A stretch of DNA of 64,000 bases from Acanthococcus lagerstroemiae. Lineage: Eukaryota > Arthropoda > Insecta > Hemiptera > Eriococcidae. Made by a program: the position numbers and the translations under genes. Under the pieces are notes generated by a model, which was given only the letters and a program-made list of their open reading frames with translations, was not told the DNA's origin and did no database searches. Numbering within the stretch: the first letter of the stretch is position 1; every line of letters begins with the position of its first letter. The DNA lies in NCBI GenBank assembly GCA_031841125.1, contig CM063110.1, positions 53,605,946 to 53,669,945 on the forward strand, written 5' to 3'. Shown here in pieces: positions 53,692-64,000 of this stretch.

Positions 53692-53957
53692 CCGATGCAC
53701 AAAATCCCACTAGTTACCCGGGTAACTAAAGGGGAACAAGGGTAAACGAGCGTAACAAATGGGTAACTTTTCCGCCGCGGGTAACATAGAGGGTAGATAA
53801 CTAACTGCGTAGTATCCCGCCAGTTACCCGGGTAACTAAAGGGGAACCAGGGGAACTGAAGGGAAAGAAGGGTAATCTCAGGGTAACCCAAGGGTAACAA
53901 ATGGGTAAATTTTTCGCAGGTAACTGGGTAACTAGAGAGTAGCTAATTGCGCATCCG
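53692..53957. mobile_element. GTTACCCGGGTAAC-family MITE, two units
   Basis: Begins CCGATGCACAAAATCCC and ends TTGCGCATCCGG. Contains two GTTACCCGGGTAAC palindromes. Same family as at 4660-6773, about 47 kb away. Confidence 0.7.
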
Positions 53958-54912
53958 GTTCTCTTTCTTGGATGGCAGAAAAATCGGTCTCAATGTATTT
54001 CTTATGGACGAGGCTCTGAGGGGCTTTCATCTCTGAAATCTGAATTAAGAGTTAACAAACGAAAAATTTTGTGAATTTCGTCTCTTTAGTCTCTCGAGGC
54101 GCCTTTTCATCACCTTTCTGAATAGTTGTTGATTTCTTTTCTAACGAGAGAGAAGGATGTATGTGATACATTGTACTTCCAATTTCAGGAGAAAGGGTAA
54201 AATAATATACCCAACGAAGTACTTACCCGCATTCTTAGGAAGAAAAGTTTTCAAAGGTCAATTCCCATGTTTTGAATTTCTGTAAAAGGTCAATTTTTAT
54301 CGTTATATTTCATAACGAAAACACACAAATTCATAAAAATGTATAAAATCAGTTTTCATGATTATTGTATTCGCTGAATTCATATTTGGGGTTACTTTTC
54401 AAAAGGTTTCACAAGAAAGCAACACCTTAAGAACTGCCTCTAGATAGTCAAATATTTCAAAATTAGGGTTGGAGTCGGTGATTTCATTTTTGAGGTTGAT
54501 TGGCTCCAACCCCGTCGATATTGGCGCACAGGAGGCTGAAATGTGGAATATTAAAATTTATGCACGTTGGCAAATGTGTCAGAATTGAGGATTTCTGAGT
54601 TAAGGATATCACTTTTCAGGTTACCTTGGTCCAATCCAACACCTATATTGATCCGTAGGGGCTGGGACGTAAAGTATCCAAATTGACTCAATAGAAGTTT
54701 TGATTATTTTAAATTTCAACCTCCTGTGGACTAATATAGATAGGGTTGGGACTAAAACAACTTCACGAATGAAAGCTCCGACTTCACAAACTCTAATTTC
54801 TTATAAATTTGACGTATTTAGTAGTAGTTTTTGGGGTTTGTCTCCTAATGGACCCTTTTAAGTTGGAAGTGGGAAAAAGTAACCTCGAAAAAGATTTCAG
54901 TGCGCTCAGAAA

Positions 54913-56064
54913 CAGGGGCGAAACTATAGAAGGGTGTGGGGGTTGGAACACCCCCTCAATAATTTGGCAGTCGGTAGATTTTGAGACTGTTCGTTTGAAT
55001 TTTTAATTTTTTTATAAATGTTTGTTTGTTTGTTTATTATTATTTTTTTTTTAATTAAATAATATTTTGAGTAAAAGATCGGCAAATTTTTAATTTTTTA
55101 AAAATTTTGTCGGCGAATTTTTAGTTTTCAAAAAATATTTGTCGGCATATTTTTCTTCTCCACCTCTCCAAACTAAAAGTCAAATTCCGTTTCTGAATAT
55201 GGAGTACTCTGGACTCCTGTCAGAGACCAGTCAGTCAAAAGCCGAAGGTTTGAAGCTGAATTTCGAATTTCAATGACTATTTTGTTTTTACTAGATTCTA
55301 TCTGTGTGTCCTAAGAGCCTGAAATTTGAGAAAGTTGAACATTTTATTAAAATCTAAAAGCTGAAAGCAACAGACTTATTTTCCAATGTCACAAGCTGAA
55401 TGCAATAGCAAATCTTCTATCGTTTAATTTCCAGGCTTTGGTCCTGGCGAATATAGGAGGGAAATTTGGTCTGGAACAAAAATCAAAACTGCATGTGTTT
55501 TTCCCATACTGAAAGGGAGCTTGTGGCACGGATTCCCTGAATCTGATCGAACTGAAACTTTGTAGGTTTCCTGTTTTCTCTTCTTTTCTTTGATTTTATT
55601 GGAACCAGTTTAGGAGACGAATTCAGAGGAAAGTCAGAAAAAAAGATCACCAAGAGTAAATAACGACCATCTCAATGTGTATAGGAAGTTATGTGTTCCT
55701 CTCAAGTATTTCTAACATCCTTCCAGCTTAGCCTCCCAGACTAGGGTATGCTCAAGTGCGCAAACGTGAGTGCTTGGGGGATAAAGTCCCAATCTGCATT
55801 TGCAGGGACGAAACTATGGACGGATGAAATATACCCTCAATAATTTGGTAGTCGGCAAATTTTGAAACTGTTAATTTGAATTTTTCATTTTTTAAGAACG
55901 TATGTTTATTTATTTTTTTAATTAAAAAATATTTTGATTAAAAAATCAACAAATTTTCAAATTTAAAAAAAAATTTTATCGGCGAACTTTTAGTTTTCAA
56001 AAAATATTTGTCGGCAAATTTTCCTTCTCCAGCCCCCCAAACTGAAAGTCAAGTTTCGTTTCTG
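54913..56064. mobile_element. Composite hAT-like element, 1,152 bp, with ~270-bp direct terminal repeats
   Basis: The outer ends are CAGGGGCGAAACTAT and (reverse) CAGAAACGAAACTTGA. The block is flanked by CTCAGAAA and CCCAGAAA (7 of 8), the hAT-type duplication. Each end carries a ~270-bp sequence in direct orientation (54913-55195 and 55803-56064), sharing CCTCAATAATTTGG, GAATTTTTAATTTTTT, TTTTCAAAAAATATTTGTCG and CCAAACTGAAAGTCAA-type words. Each of these looks like a complete MITE. The 600-bp middle is not recognised. Confidence 0.65.
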
Positions 56065-56583
56065 CCCAGAAATCACTAAATTGATTTTTATACGTTTCAT
56101 GTATCTTACCTTCGCCATGGACTACAATGGTTACATTCAATTTTTACCGGAATTCAAGATGGGAGATTGGACCCTGAACATTTTTTCTTTGGAAAAGTCG
56201 AGTCAGGTACTCAACCGGTACACAAGTGAGAGAATTTTTTTCTATTAAAATCAATAGTTTTGATCAAATTAATTTTTAATATATTTTAAAGTAAAATTGG
56301 AATTTTCTTCGGACAAAACTATGTTAAACTTCACCTCAGGTGCACGATCCATATTCCTCGATAAAAAAAATCTTGGCTACCACCATTTCCGTACCGATAC
56401 CACTGACCTTTGTAAAATCGCATCAGTCATTTTTGTTGATCAATACCAGTGTCCCAAAATTATTTTTGTAAATTAAGATTTCAAGCAATACGGAATAGAT
56501 CAATCTTCGAATATCTGCTCAGAGACGCATCCGGGGGGGGGGCAAGATTTTGGCAAATTTAGCAAAAGGAACATTTGAGTTAG

Positions 56584-57014
56584 GGAGCGTCTATTAATTA
56601 CATGAGGTGTTCAGAGGAGGAGGGGGTCGAGCTGAATCTCACCCGGGGGAGAGGGGTGTCTCGACAAATATCGCGTGATTTTTCCCCTGTAAAAAACAGC
56701 GTAAAATTGCAAGAAAATTGGGTAAAATTAAAGTGAAACATGTTTTTTGACTGAAATATGGCAAAATTTGACACGATAATATTTATCGTTGCTATCTGAA
56801 CGCCGCAAAGCAGTCTCAAATAAGAATAATAATGCAAACTGTGTTGTTTAAATAACTCGAACTCATTTACACTGAAACTACAAATTTTGAAAAATCTCAC
56901 GTGAGATATAAGGTCGGGGAGAGGCGGGTCGAGCCAAATCTCACGACATCTCACCAGAAGGGGAGGGGGTCAGAAAATCGTCAAAAACGCCTCACGTAAT
57001 TAATGGATACCCCC
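56584..57014. mobile_element. 431-bp MITE with ATTAATTAC inverted ends
   Basis: Left GGAGCGTCTATTAATTACAT and right (reverse) GGGGTATCCATTAATTACGT form imperfect inverted ends continuing into GTGAGG. TTAG is present on both sides (56580-56583, 57015-57018). Copy B of the host repeat lacks it. The 118-codon - strand frame inside is incidental. Confidence 0.75.
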
Positions 57015-57984
57015 TTAGCAAGATTTCAAGAGTGCTGACTTGTTAATCAGGTGGCAATATTTAAATTTTTAGTTTATGAAATTGTCTCCCCCCCCCCACA
57101 CCAAAAAAAGGAATTCACTTCGACGCAAATTTACTCGTGTAAAATATTCAAATCTACTCAATGACCCCTGGTGGACTGCTAAGGATAGAAGTTGGGGCCA
57201 AAACAATTTCAAGGATGAGATCCCCGACTTCACAAACCCTAATTTTGATATATTGACGTATCTAGCGATAGTTTTTGAGGTCTGCCCCTCGTAGACTCTT
57301 TTGAGTTGGAGGTGATGGGCAAGAAGTTACCTAAATAATGAATTTAGCGCATCCAAAAATTATGAATACGATGTTTATACATTCTTATCTATTCTATATC
57401 TTTTCTGTGAACTACAATGACGAAAGCTCACTTTCTACCGAAATTCACGACGGAGTGTCGACTTTGAAAACTTTAATTTTTTTGAATCAAACCGATATTT
57501 TTGTTCCAACTTAGTTTTAATTAATTTAAAGCAAAACTGGAATGCTTCTAATGAGAAATCCTATGTTAAACTTCACCCCAAGTGTGCCATCCCTGAATAT
57601 TCTTCGATTTCAATAAAAATTTTGGCTGGAATACCCTTACAAATAGATTACGCTCTTGGGAACGTAACTATTTAAAAAAAAAAAAACTTTTTTGGACTAT
57701 CCTCTTGTATACCCCTACGGTTCCGATGCCACTGCATGACTTCCGTAAAATAGTGTCAGTCATTTTCGCTGACAGATGCCAATGTCCCAGAATGATCTTT
57801 GTAAGTTCAGATTTCAAGCGATACGGGACAGAAATTATTGCCCGCGGACCTGCTCAGAGACATACCGACGGGCGGACGGGTGAGGGAAGAGGAGGGGAAA
57901 AGCTAAAACTGTGCAGAGTTGGCAAATTTAGTAAAATGAACTTGGCAGGATTTTAAAAGTACTGACCATTGGCTGGTGTGCTTT

Positions 57985-58365
57985 TACACGTAGAACATAT
58001 TAAGCCATTGGGAGCGCGACTTTCTGGGGGAAAAAAGTCTTTTTTCGGACCACCGTATTAGACGTGCTCAAAAATCTAAAGATTTTTTGCATACCAGATT
58101 AACAAATTCTTCAATTAGCGAACGATAAATTACAAACCGGTTTCCATTTCATTTTCCTTACTAAAAAAGTGGCACCAAACACCAGCGGTCCGATCATAAT
58201 CGCCCGAAATCCCCCTCTGTCAACGGGTGCCTTAAGTCGTATTCGTGTACGCACGTTGCCACGGTCAAGACAGGTACGTACACAGAATTCGAAAAATGTA
58301 CAGAATGCGAAACAACTGGATTCCATTCGCTTCCAGGAAGCCGTTTAATTTCGTTCGATTTTCGA
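57985..58365. other. No gene seen
   Basis: Transition from transposon-rich AT sequence to the CpG-rich segment; nothing recognised. Confidence 0.4.
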
Positions 58366-59450
58366 ATTTATCGAGCACGGACCACGCCGCGCCGTTTAAT
58401 TCGTAATTTTTATGCACGTGAACTCGGCGCAGCGCCGAGCTCATCCATGAGTCACAACATCCGGTCGCGTGAGATCACTTATTGACTCAAACCGCGAGTC
58501 TCCCGCGAGCAGGAAGCAGATGTCGGCGCCATCTTCCACTTCCTCGTTCGTTCGGAGAAGTATTCGAAAAATTTCGAAGCGTCTACGCAGAGGCAGCCCG
58601 CTCCTTCATCTGTACGTCATTTTCGCAGCATCATCTTTAGCACCCAAATCGTCACCATTCAACAATCCGAGCGAATCAACAACGCGTGGGTTGGTTCAAT
58701 TTTTCCGCGAGGTCCGCAACCATAGAGGTTAAAATTTCATGACGTACCGCCTTTAGGCCTACATAAGGAGCCACTCATAGTTGTTAGCAGGTTACCGGGC
58801 AACTATGTGTAGCGTGAGAAAAATTCGATGCGAACGCGCTCGACGGCTCGAGGCACCGGCGGCGCGGTATCGCCCAGCCTTCAGCTTCTCCACCGCCGAC
58901 TCCCGCGCTAACTGATTTCTAGATCTTAGTCACTTGTGCCCGATCCGGAGTCTCACATTCCATTTCACAATATTGTAATCGCGTCTCGTAAATTCGCCGG
59001 CCGTCGACTCAAAATTCCACCGCCGCGAATTGAATTGTCCCGCGCGTGTATTGCTGACAAATCGCAACCCGAAGAACGCTACTTGGGCGGCAATTTCCAG
59101 CCATATAGTTTACCCTAGCCGATTCCGGGACATTTATGGAGCTTTTCGAACCATATTTCATCTGCGAGGCGAGAGCACTGACGAAGGAGCGAGATGCAAA
59201 ATCGGCGCGAAATTAAACTGGTTTCTTGGTAGATTGTTGTTGGTCGAAATGGAAAATTCGGCCAGCACGTACACACAGATCTGGCGAAGATTATTCGATC
59301 TTACCGCTCCACCAAAGGACCACATCTATAGCTATACATTCCGCCGTGCAGTGTGGCCGTTTCCGAGAAAAAAAAACGATAATTAGGTTACGGGTTTTCG
59401 ATGATGTAATTACGTGTCGCGGATTAAAGAGATAATCGAGAGAAAAGGCG
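58366..59450. promoter_or_regulatory. CpG- and GC-rich segment, possible promoter or first exon
   Basis: About 1 kb with markedly more G+C and CpG than anywhere else in the window, including the palindrome CTCGGCGCAGCGCCGAG (58425-58441) and CGGCGGCGCGG. Open frames of 60-118 codons occur in several frames, as expected from few AT-rich stops. None has a recognisable domain. It could be a 5' region of a gene whose other exons lie outside the window. No TATA box or initiator could be assigned. Confidence 0.3.
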
Positions 59451-59799
59451 CCTATGTACCAACTCACGTGGGAGAGTCGTTACCGTCTTTCCTGTCCTCT
59501 TTTTTTTTCTTTTTTTTTTTCCATTTCATTTTAAATTGTTCATTCACGTCTCGAAAGAACGACGCCGACGAGGGGAGAGGCACTAAGCAGCGGCTATGGT
59601 GAGGCTGAAACTATAATAAACATACATCTGGAACATGTAGCGTCAGTCTGGAACCTAGTAAAATTTCCCCACCTGCTGTTGATTCATGAACTTATAAATT
59701 GAGAAACTATACCTACATGTGAAGCAGATCTAGAAACGTGCCGAAGCGAATTTCTTCTCTAGGGGGGATTTTCTTTACACGCCGCAGTCGATGTTGATA

Positions 59800-61990
59800 T
59801 CAGGGGAAAATGTACCCCCTCCCTGAAAAAGCGACTAAGCCCAAGTTTGAGCACAGGCCTCTCCGCAAGCTCTCCATTTTTGACGGTTGTCGGCCATTCT
59901 CCTCCACCCGGTCCCAATTACCTTCACGAATTCGTCTCCCCATCTCGTCATCGGTCTGCCACGCTATCTTTTTCTCTCGTCTGGCGTCCAAGCTTTACTT
60001 TTCTTTCCCACCTCTCTCCCTCCTGTCTTAAAAAATGCCCGGCATACTTCTATTTCAGTTTCTTCACAAAATATCCTACCTACGTCATATTCGATTTTTC
60101 CCTTAAAATTTGGTCGCTAATTTTGTCCCCCTTCCTAGTGCCGAAAATGCTCCTTTCCATAGCTCTTTACGTTCTTCGAAGCTTCTGCGCACCATCTTTT
60201 GTCAGGACCCAGGCCTGGACCCTGTACGAGAGGACCGATCGCCTGCAGTTTTTCCGCATTTTTGTTTTAAAATTATTGATCTCAGTGCCCAGTACTTATG
60301 CCACCCTTTTTTGACCCTGATATTTCATTTTTTATCCCTCCGGTTTTTGAAGGGCAAAATCTGTCCCAGATAAGGTACCGTAGCGTAATTACGCCATGCT
60401 AAGCGGGAATTGATATACGAGTATCACACAGTCTAACGACTTCACAGTAAGTATTCAAATAGCACATCTCACAGAGGAACTCAAGTAGGACAATACAATA
60501 GCCTTTGAACGAAGGATAGACCTCACGATGGGCACTCAGGGCCGAAATAGAAAAGGTCCATGGTGGCGTATTTTCCCGACCATAGGTGGGTAATAACGCC
60601 ATACCTTTGATGGATAATAACGCCATGTTCTAATATACAAGTGTTATATAGTGGTTCGGACACTGATTCTCGGATTTCGAAATAACTCAGTGTTGTGTAA
60701 CATCTGTGATCAAAGGAAGCTAATTTTAGGAATGTCTCGTCCTCAGTCTCCTTCTCTTTCTTGCTACAGGTAACAAAAAGTTGCCACTTTTGAAAATTTT
60801 TTGTTTTTTTTTCTCGAAGAAAATAGAAATTAAAAAGTCCTTAATTTATAAAAGCACCTTTTTGAAGAACAATGAAAATTGATTAAAATTTTACAAAGAA
60901 AGATATATATGGTAATTTAACTTTATAAATGAAAGCTTTTTTCAAATGCACATTTTTTGGAGATATCTCATAATTCATAACACTCATCTACAAAATTTTT
61001 CTTTTTTTATTGAAAAAAAAAATTGCTGTTTAGTATTTGAAAACTTTCTAACATATCAAATAAGTATTAAGCATAAGGTAGGTTAGAAAACTCTTTGACA
61101 AAAAATTGAAAGCATAAAGTTAAATGTGATTTTGAGTTGAGCGTACTCATATTCAGTAACAGTAAGACTAAGAATGAGACAAACATTTTGGATGCAGGAG
61201 CCATCTAATAATACAAAAGCACGGGAAACCTAATTCAATATATGCAAATGAAAATTAGTACAGTAAGAGCTTTGAAAAGTTGAAATCCTTCCTCATTCTG
61301 AATGGCGTTATTAGCCGATTTCTTTGGTGGCGTATTTACCCTCCATCACTGAAATCAATTTTATCACTTTTAGCATACACATTTACTACCGTACCACCTT
61401 TATTCTAAACGCAATCGACAATGTCTGTACATAATCTGTTAGTTCTTGGAACAACCTTTCCAATGATATAAAATACTCTGTACTTATGTTTTCGGACGAA
61501 TGAGATTTTCTTTTTTTTCTTTACTTCCTCTTTCCGGCAGGGGAAAATAACAATACCGTCATTACCGAACACTGATATTCACATTTCATTTTTCACACCA
61601 GTCAACAATGGCTTTTCGAGCTTGAAATTCAAGGCCCTTCTTATCGCAGGTATCATCTAGAAGATACGAGCACTACCTAGCGGTTAAGTCATGTACTAGT
61701 ATCATTTCTGGCTTCCTGGCGTAATTACCTTCCGGTACCGTATTATCCCATTTCCCCTATTTCCACCGGTCTTTTTATGTCGTTTGCCAACATGAAGAAT
61801 TTTTCCCAGTTTATCTCCTACCCTGATTTTTTACTTTTTATCCACAGTTCCTCTCCATTTTTTTCCAGTTCATCGATCGATTCAGCCCACGTCGTCCGCA
61901 TAGGTTGTTCAGATATTCGCCATTGATTTTTAAGCCCTTTAGTTCCCATTCGAGTTACCTGAATGTTGAACCTTCCCCCATGCAATTTTG
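59800..61990 (-). pseudogene. RTE-like LINE remnant on the - strand, split by a 1.37-kb element
   Basis: Reading the - strand from 61990: FRSLEWE-like and ELKGLKINGEYLNN, ADDV (about 61890), ESIDELEKNGEEL and EIGEMG; then the insertion 60373-61740; then YLGQILPFKNR, GWHKYWALRSI, QAWVLTKDGAQKLRRT, RAMERSIFGT, YAGHFLRQEG and RVEENGRQPSKMESL. These follow the order of an RTE-type RT and C-terminal domain. Frame changes and stops occur throughout, and the endonuclease and RT fingers are missing. Dead copy, older than the 12.4-kb element. Confidence 0.8.
60373..61740. mobile_element. 1.37-kb inverted-repeat element inserted in the LINE
   Basis: Ends: left GGTACCGTAGCGTAATTACG and right (reverse) GGTACCGGAAGGTAATTACG, both continuing CCA. 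Inner copies of TAATAACGCCA or GGCGTTATTA lie at about 60590-60635 and 61302-61350. TA flanks both sides. The LINE reading EIGEM...YLGQ continues across it. No transposase frame was found in the interior. Confidence 0.75.
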
Positions 61991-61994
61991 AACT

Positions 61995-63480
61995 CACAGA
62001 ATTCCCTAAAAAATCGAACCCAATGCTAAAAATATGAGGATGCCTACAAGGTTTGAATTAGTGTTTCAGCATTCTTTTGGCCCAAATTTGGTTTGAAACA
62101 CTTTGAGTTGATAGTTCCTTTATGGAGGAGATTAAAAGAGAGTTCAAAATGCCTCCGAAGAAGTTCGACTCTTTATTCCGATACTGGATTTGATTTACTA
62201 TAAGTCTCTAAAATACATAGCTGTTTTTGGGGTTAGGTATTGGTTTTGACATCTCCCGGGGGGGGGGGCACAAGATGAGGCTGAATCCTCCTCTGGTCTT
62301 TTTAAAGATGGTAATCAATTTGTAGATTTTCAAAGTCCCTGAATCTGTTTTTGGGGTTCTCTCCCTTCCACACCCTGACAGATGCAAACCAGCGGATTCA
62401 ACGACCTTGAAAACTTATAAATCGACTACTATCCCAACAAAACGACTAACAAATGGGGTTTCGTCCCTCTAGTGGTATGACGGGGAATCAAAACTTAAAG
62501 TTAACTTAAAAAACTGATTCAGAGACCTTGAAACCGTGTAAATCGACTACAGCCTTAAGAAAGACCAAAAAAGGGATTCAGCCCCGTTTCGTGACATTCT
62601 AGGGGGTCAAAACAAAGAATTATTAACCTCAAAAACCTTAGAAACTAATGAATCAATTCTAATATCGAGAAAAATAACCGAATATTTTGTAACCCACATT
62701 GAGCATTACTGTCAATCTCCTCCCCACAGACGCCATCAACTCAAAGAGCGTCAAACAAAATTTGAGCCCAAGTAGTACTATAATACCAATCCGTATATTT
62801 GAGCGTTATTACAGCTAAGGAAAATGAAATTTAAAAAGAAAGGTCAGAATTCGATGTATTTTCCCATAAGAGGTGAAGGGGGTTTGCGGAAAAAATGAAA
62901 TCTAATTTTTAAAAAAAGACAAAACCTAATGTATTTTTCATAAGAAGTAAAGGGCCATTTGCTGCACGTGTTCCATTTCAATCAGCTTAAAAATTTCTGG
63001 GGATATTTTTAATTTATATGAGACAGATCATGGGAGAGGGGACCGCATCATGAAATTTCGAAAAATAATTCAAACTAAACGTACGATAAGGACCCTTCCC
63101 ACTAAGCTTAATGAATTAAAATAATCTCATAGACCTGTACTATTACAAAACTTTTTTTGGTGGGAGAAGGGGCTTCGCTTCTTTTACCTGATCACATGTC
63201 CCTTCAAAAGCAATGAAATCGTTTCGTCAAGTGATGGATGAGCATAATGATAGTTTTGAGAGAAAGTTAACAGTTTGTTTGAATAAGACCCCAAGAGAAT
63301 CTGCTTATTACTTTTGTGATGTAAAAAGACTACCGAGTACCGACTACCTTTTCAAAACAGGGCCTCAAATTGCTGAAAGTTGCTTTCCCACTTTATGAAA
63401 TAAGCAAGGCTTCCTCCTCCCCGAGAATTGGATTTAGGAGTTTGATTTCTGAGCTCCCTGGTTCCGCCGCCTGTCACTGC
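61995..63480. other. No gene seen
   Basis: Sequence with G and A runs (G run at 62261-62269). Repeated CTTGAAAAC/AAATCGACTAC words around 62400-62660 hint at a short diverged tandem repeat. No domain-bearing frame. Confidence 0.35.
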
Positions 63481-63910
63481 ATTTCTCCTGAGTGTGCCGA
63501 TTAAGTAATTTTCACGTTTCGGTCGATTCTAGACATTATTTCTGTTTGTCATTTCAGTTCTACCTCATCTCTAATTTTTCTTCCGTTCACATCCTGTTTT
63601 TTTGGTGCCTTTTTCATTTCTTATACTTCTGTCTTTTTATTCTGTCATTTCTATTTTATGAGTTCAGTCATTTCTTCAATTTCTACAAATTCTGTCATTT
63701 CTTCCACTTCCGTAAATTCTGTATTTCTTCAATCCCTAAAAATGTTATAACTCCTTCAATCCCTATCTATTATGTCATTTCTTCAATTTCTGTAAATTCT
63801 CTTAATTTCTTCAATATCTCTAAATGTAATTTCTTCAATTTATGTGATCTATTTTATTATTATTCGTATGCGTTCGTTTCGGTCAATTCTATCACTTTCT
63901 CTAATCTATT
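63480..63910. repeat. Pyrimidine-rich degenerate minisatellite
   Basis: TCATTTCTTCAATTTCTGTA, AATTCTGTCATTTCTTCCAC, AATTCTGTATTTCTTCAATC and similar words recur with a loose ~25-28-bp period from about 63640 to 63850. The 145-codon frame across it (+) is Phe/Ser/Ile-rich and is a by-product of the pyrimidine bias. Confidence 0.65.
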
Positions 63911-64000
63911 CATGAGGGCCATAACTTGATCGTTGCAAATGAGGCATTGCCCCTCGGCAATATGATGTGTCCCCTATCTAGCAAATGACCCATTGTTACC

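Larger units (their letters stand above)
54460..57980. repeat. Diverged direct repeat: copy A (54690-57040, with insertions) and copy B (57140-57980)
   Basis: CTCCGACTTCACAAACTCTAATTT (shortened) at 54778 pairs with CCCGACTTCACAAACCC at 57223; TATGTTAAACTTCACCTCAGG-type sequence near 56320 pairs with 57563; GATTTCAAGCAATACGG near 56477 with 57811; GGCAAATTTAGCAAAA near 56552 with 57920; the region after 57015 with 57950. Copy A is interrupted by a 1,152-bp and a 431-bp element; copy B lacks both. I see no protein in either. Confidence 0.7.

Noticed and set aside
56598..56954. 118-codon - strand frame
   Set aside because: Lies wholly inside the 431-bp MITE; no domain.
59030..59386. 118-codon frame in the CpG-rich segment
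   Set aside because: GC-rich DNA has few stops and other frames are open too. No recognisable domain; could still be part of an unseen exon.
63492..63929. 145-codon Phe/Ser-rich frame, membrane-protein-like
   Set aside because: Produced by a pyrimidine-rich minisatellite; no conserved domain and no start context.

Overview
This is eukaryotic nuclear DNA, very probably from an insect; a hemipteran is my guess, but nothing in the window proves the order. The signs are AT-rich sequence, GT-AG introns, a multi-exon immunoglobulin-superfamily adhesion gene, a long C2H2 zinc-finger array, RTE-like non-LTR retrotransposons, tRNA-derived SINEs and many short inverted-repeat transposons (MITEs). I see no bacterial or organellar genes.

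Layout. 1-8.7 kb: no gene, only MITEs and inverted repeat pairs. 8.7-36.5 kb (+ strand): one gene of at least 14 exons whose splice phases all agree. It gives at least 779 residues: an N-terminal stretch with a basic RRAKR site, six Ig domains, one FN3 domain and a hydrophobic C-terminus (NCAM/fasciclin-2-like). Its signal-peptide exon is not visible. The intron that splits Ig2 is 13.5 kb long and is almost filled by two head-to-tail copies of a 6.55 kb block. Each copy carries the same dead RTE element, a second dead LINE, two nested MITEs and two SINE fragments. The other introns hold SINEs, MITEs and a degenerate GACTCATT-type repeat.

36.5-42.9 kb: gene-poor, with a tRNA-like SINE and an 83-bp satellite. 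42.9-45.3 kb (- strand): a 690-codon open frame with 21 canonical and two degenerate C2H2 fingers. Decayed fingers continue past its stop, and a frame-breaking deletion lies at its 5' side, so it may be a young pseudogene or a gene that shifted its start. A 3' scrap of an RTE-like element sits directly upstream.

45.4-58 kb: transposon-rich, with an ~890-bp palindrome, hAT-type MITEs with 8-bp target duplications, and a diverged tandem repeat whose second copy shows the near-empty insertion sites of two elements in the first. 58.4-59.4 kb is GC- and CpG-rich and may be a promoter or first exon of an unseen gene. 59.8-62 kb is a reverse-strand RTE-like LINE split by a 1.37 kb inverted-repeat element. 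62-64 kb ends in a pyrimidine-rich minisatellite.

Apart from the Ig gene and perhaps the zinc-finger gene I see no functional genes. Most remaining short open frames look like chance frames in repeats. I did not find a clear new multi-gene system; the most unusual items are the Ig gene's architecture, the zinc-finger array and the nested, inverted-pair transposon structures.
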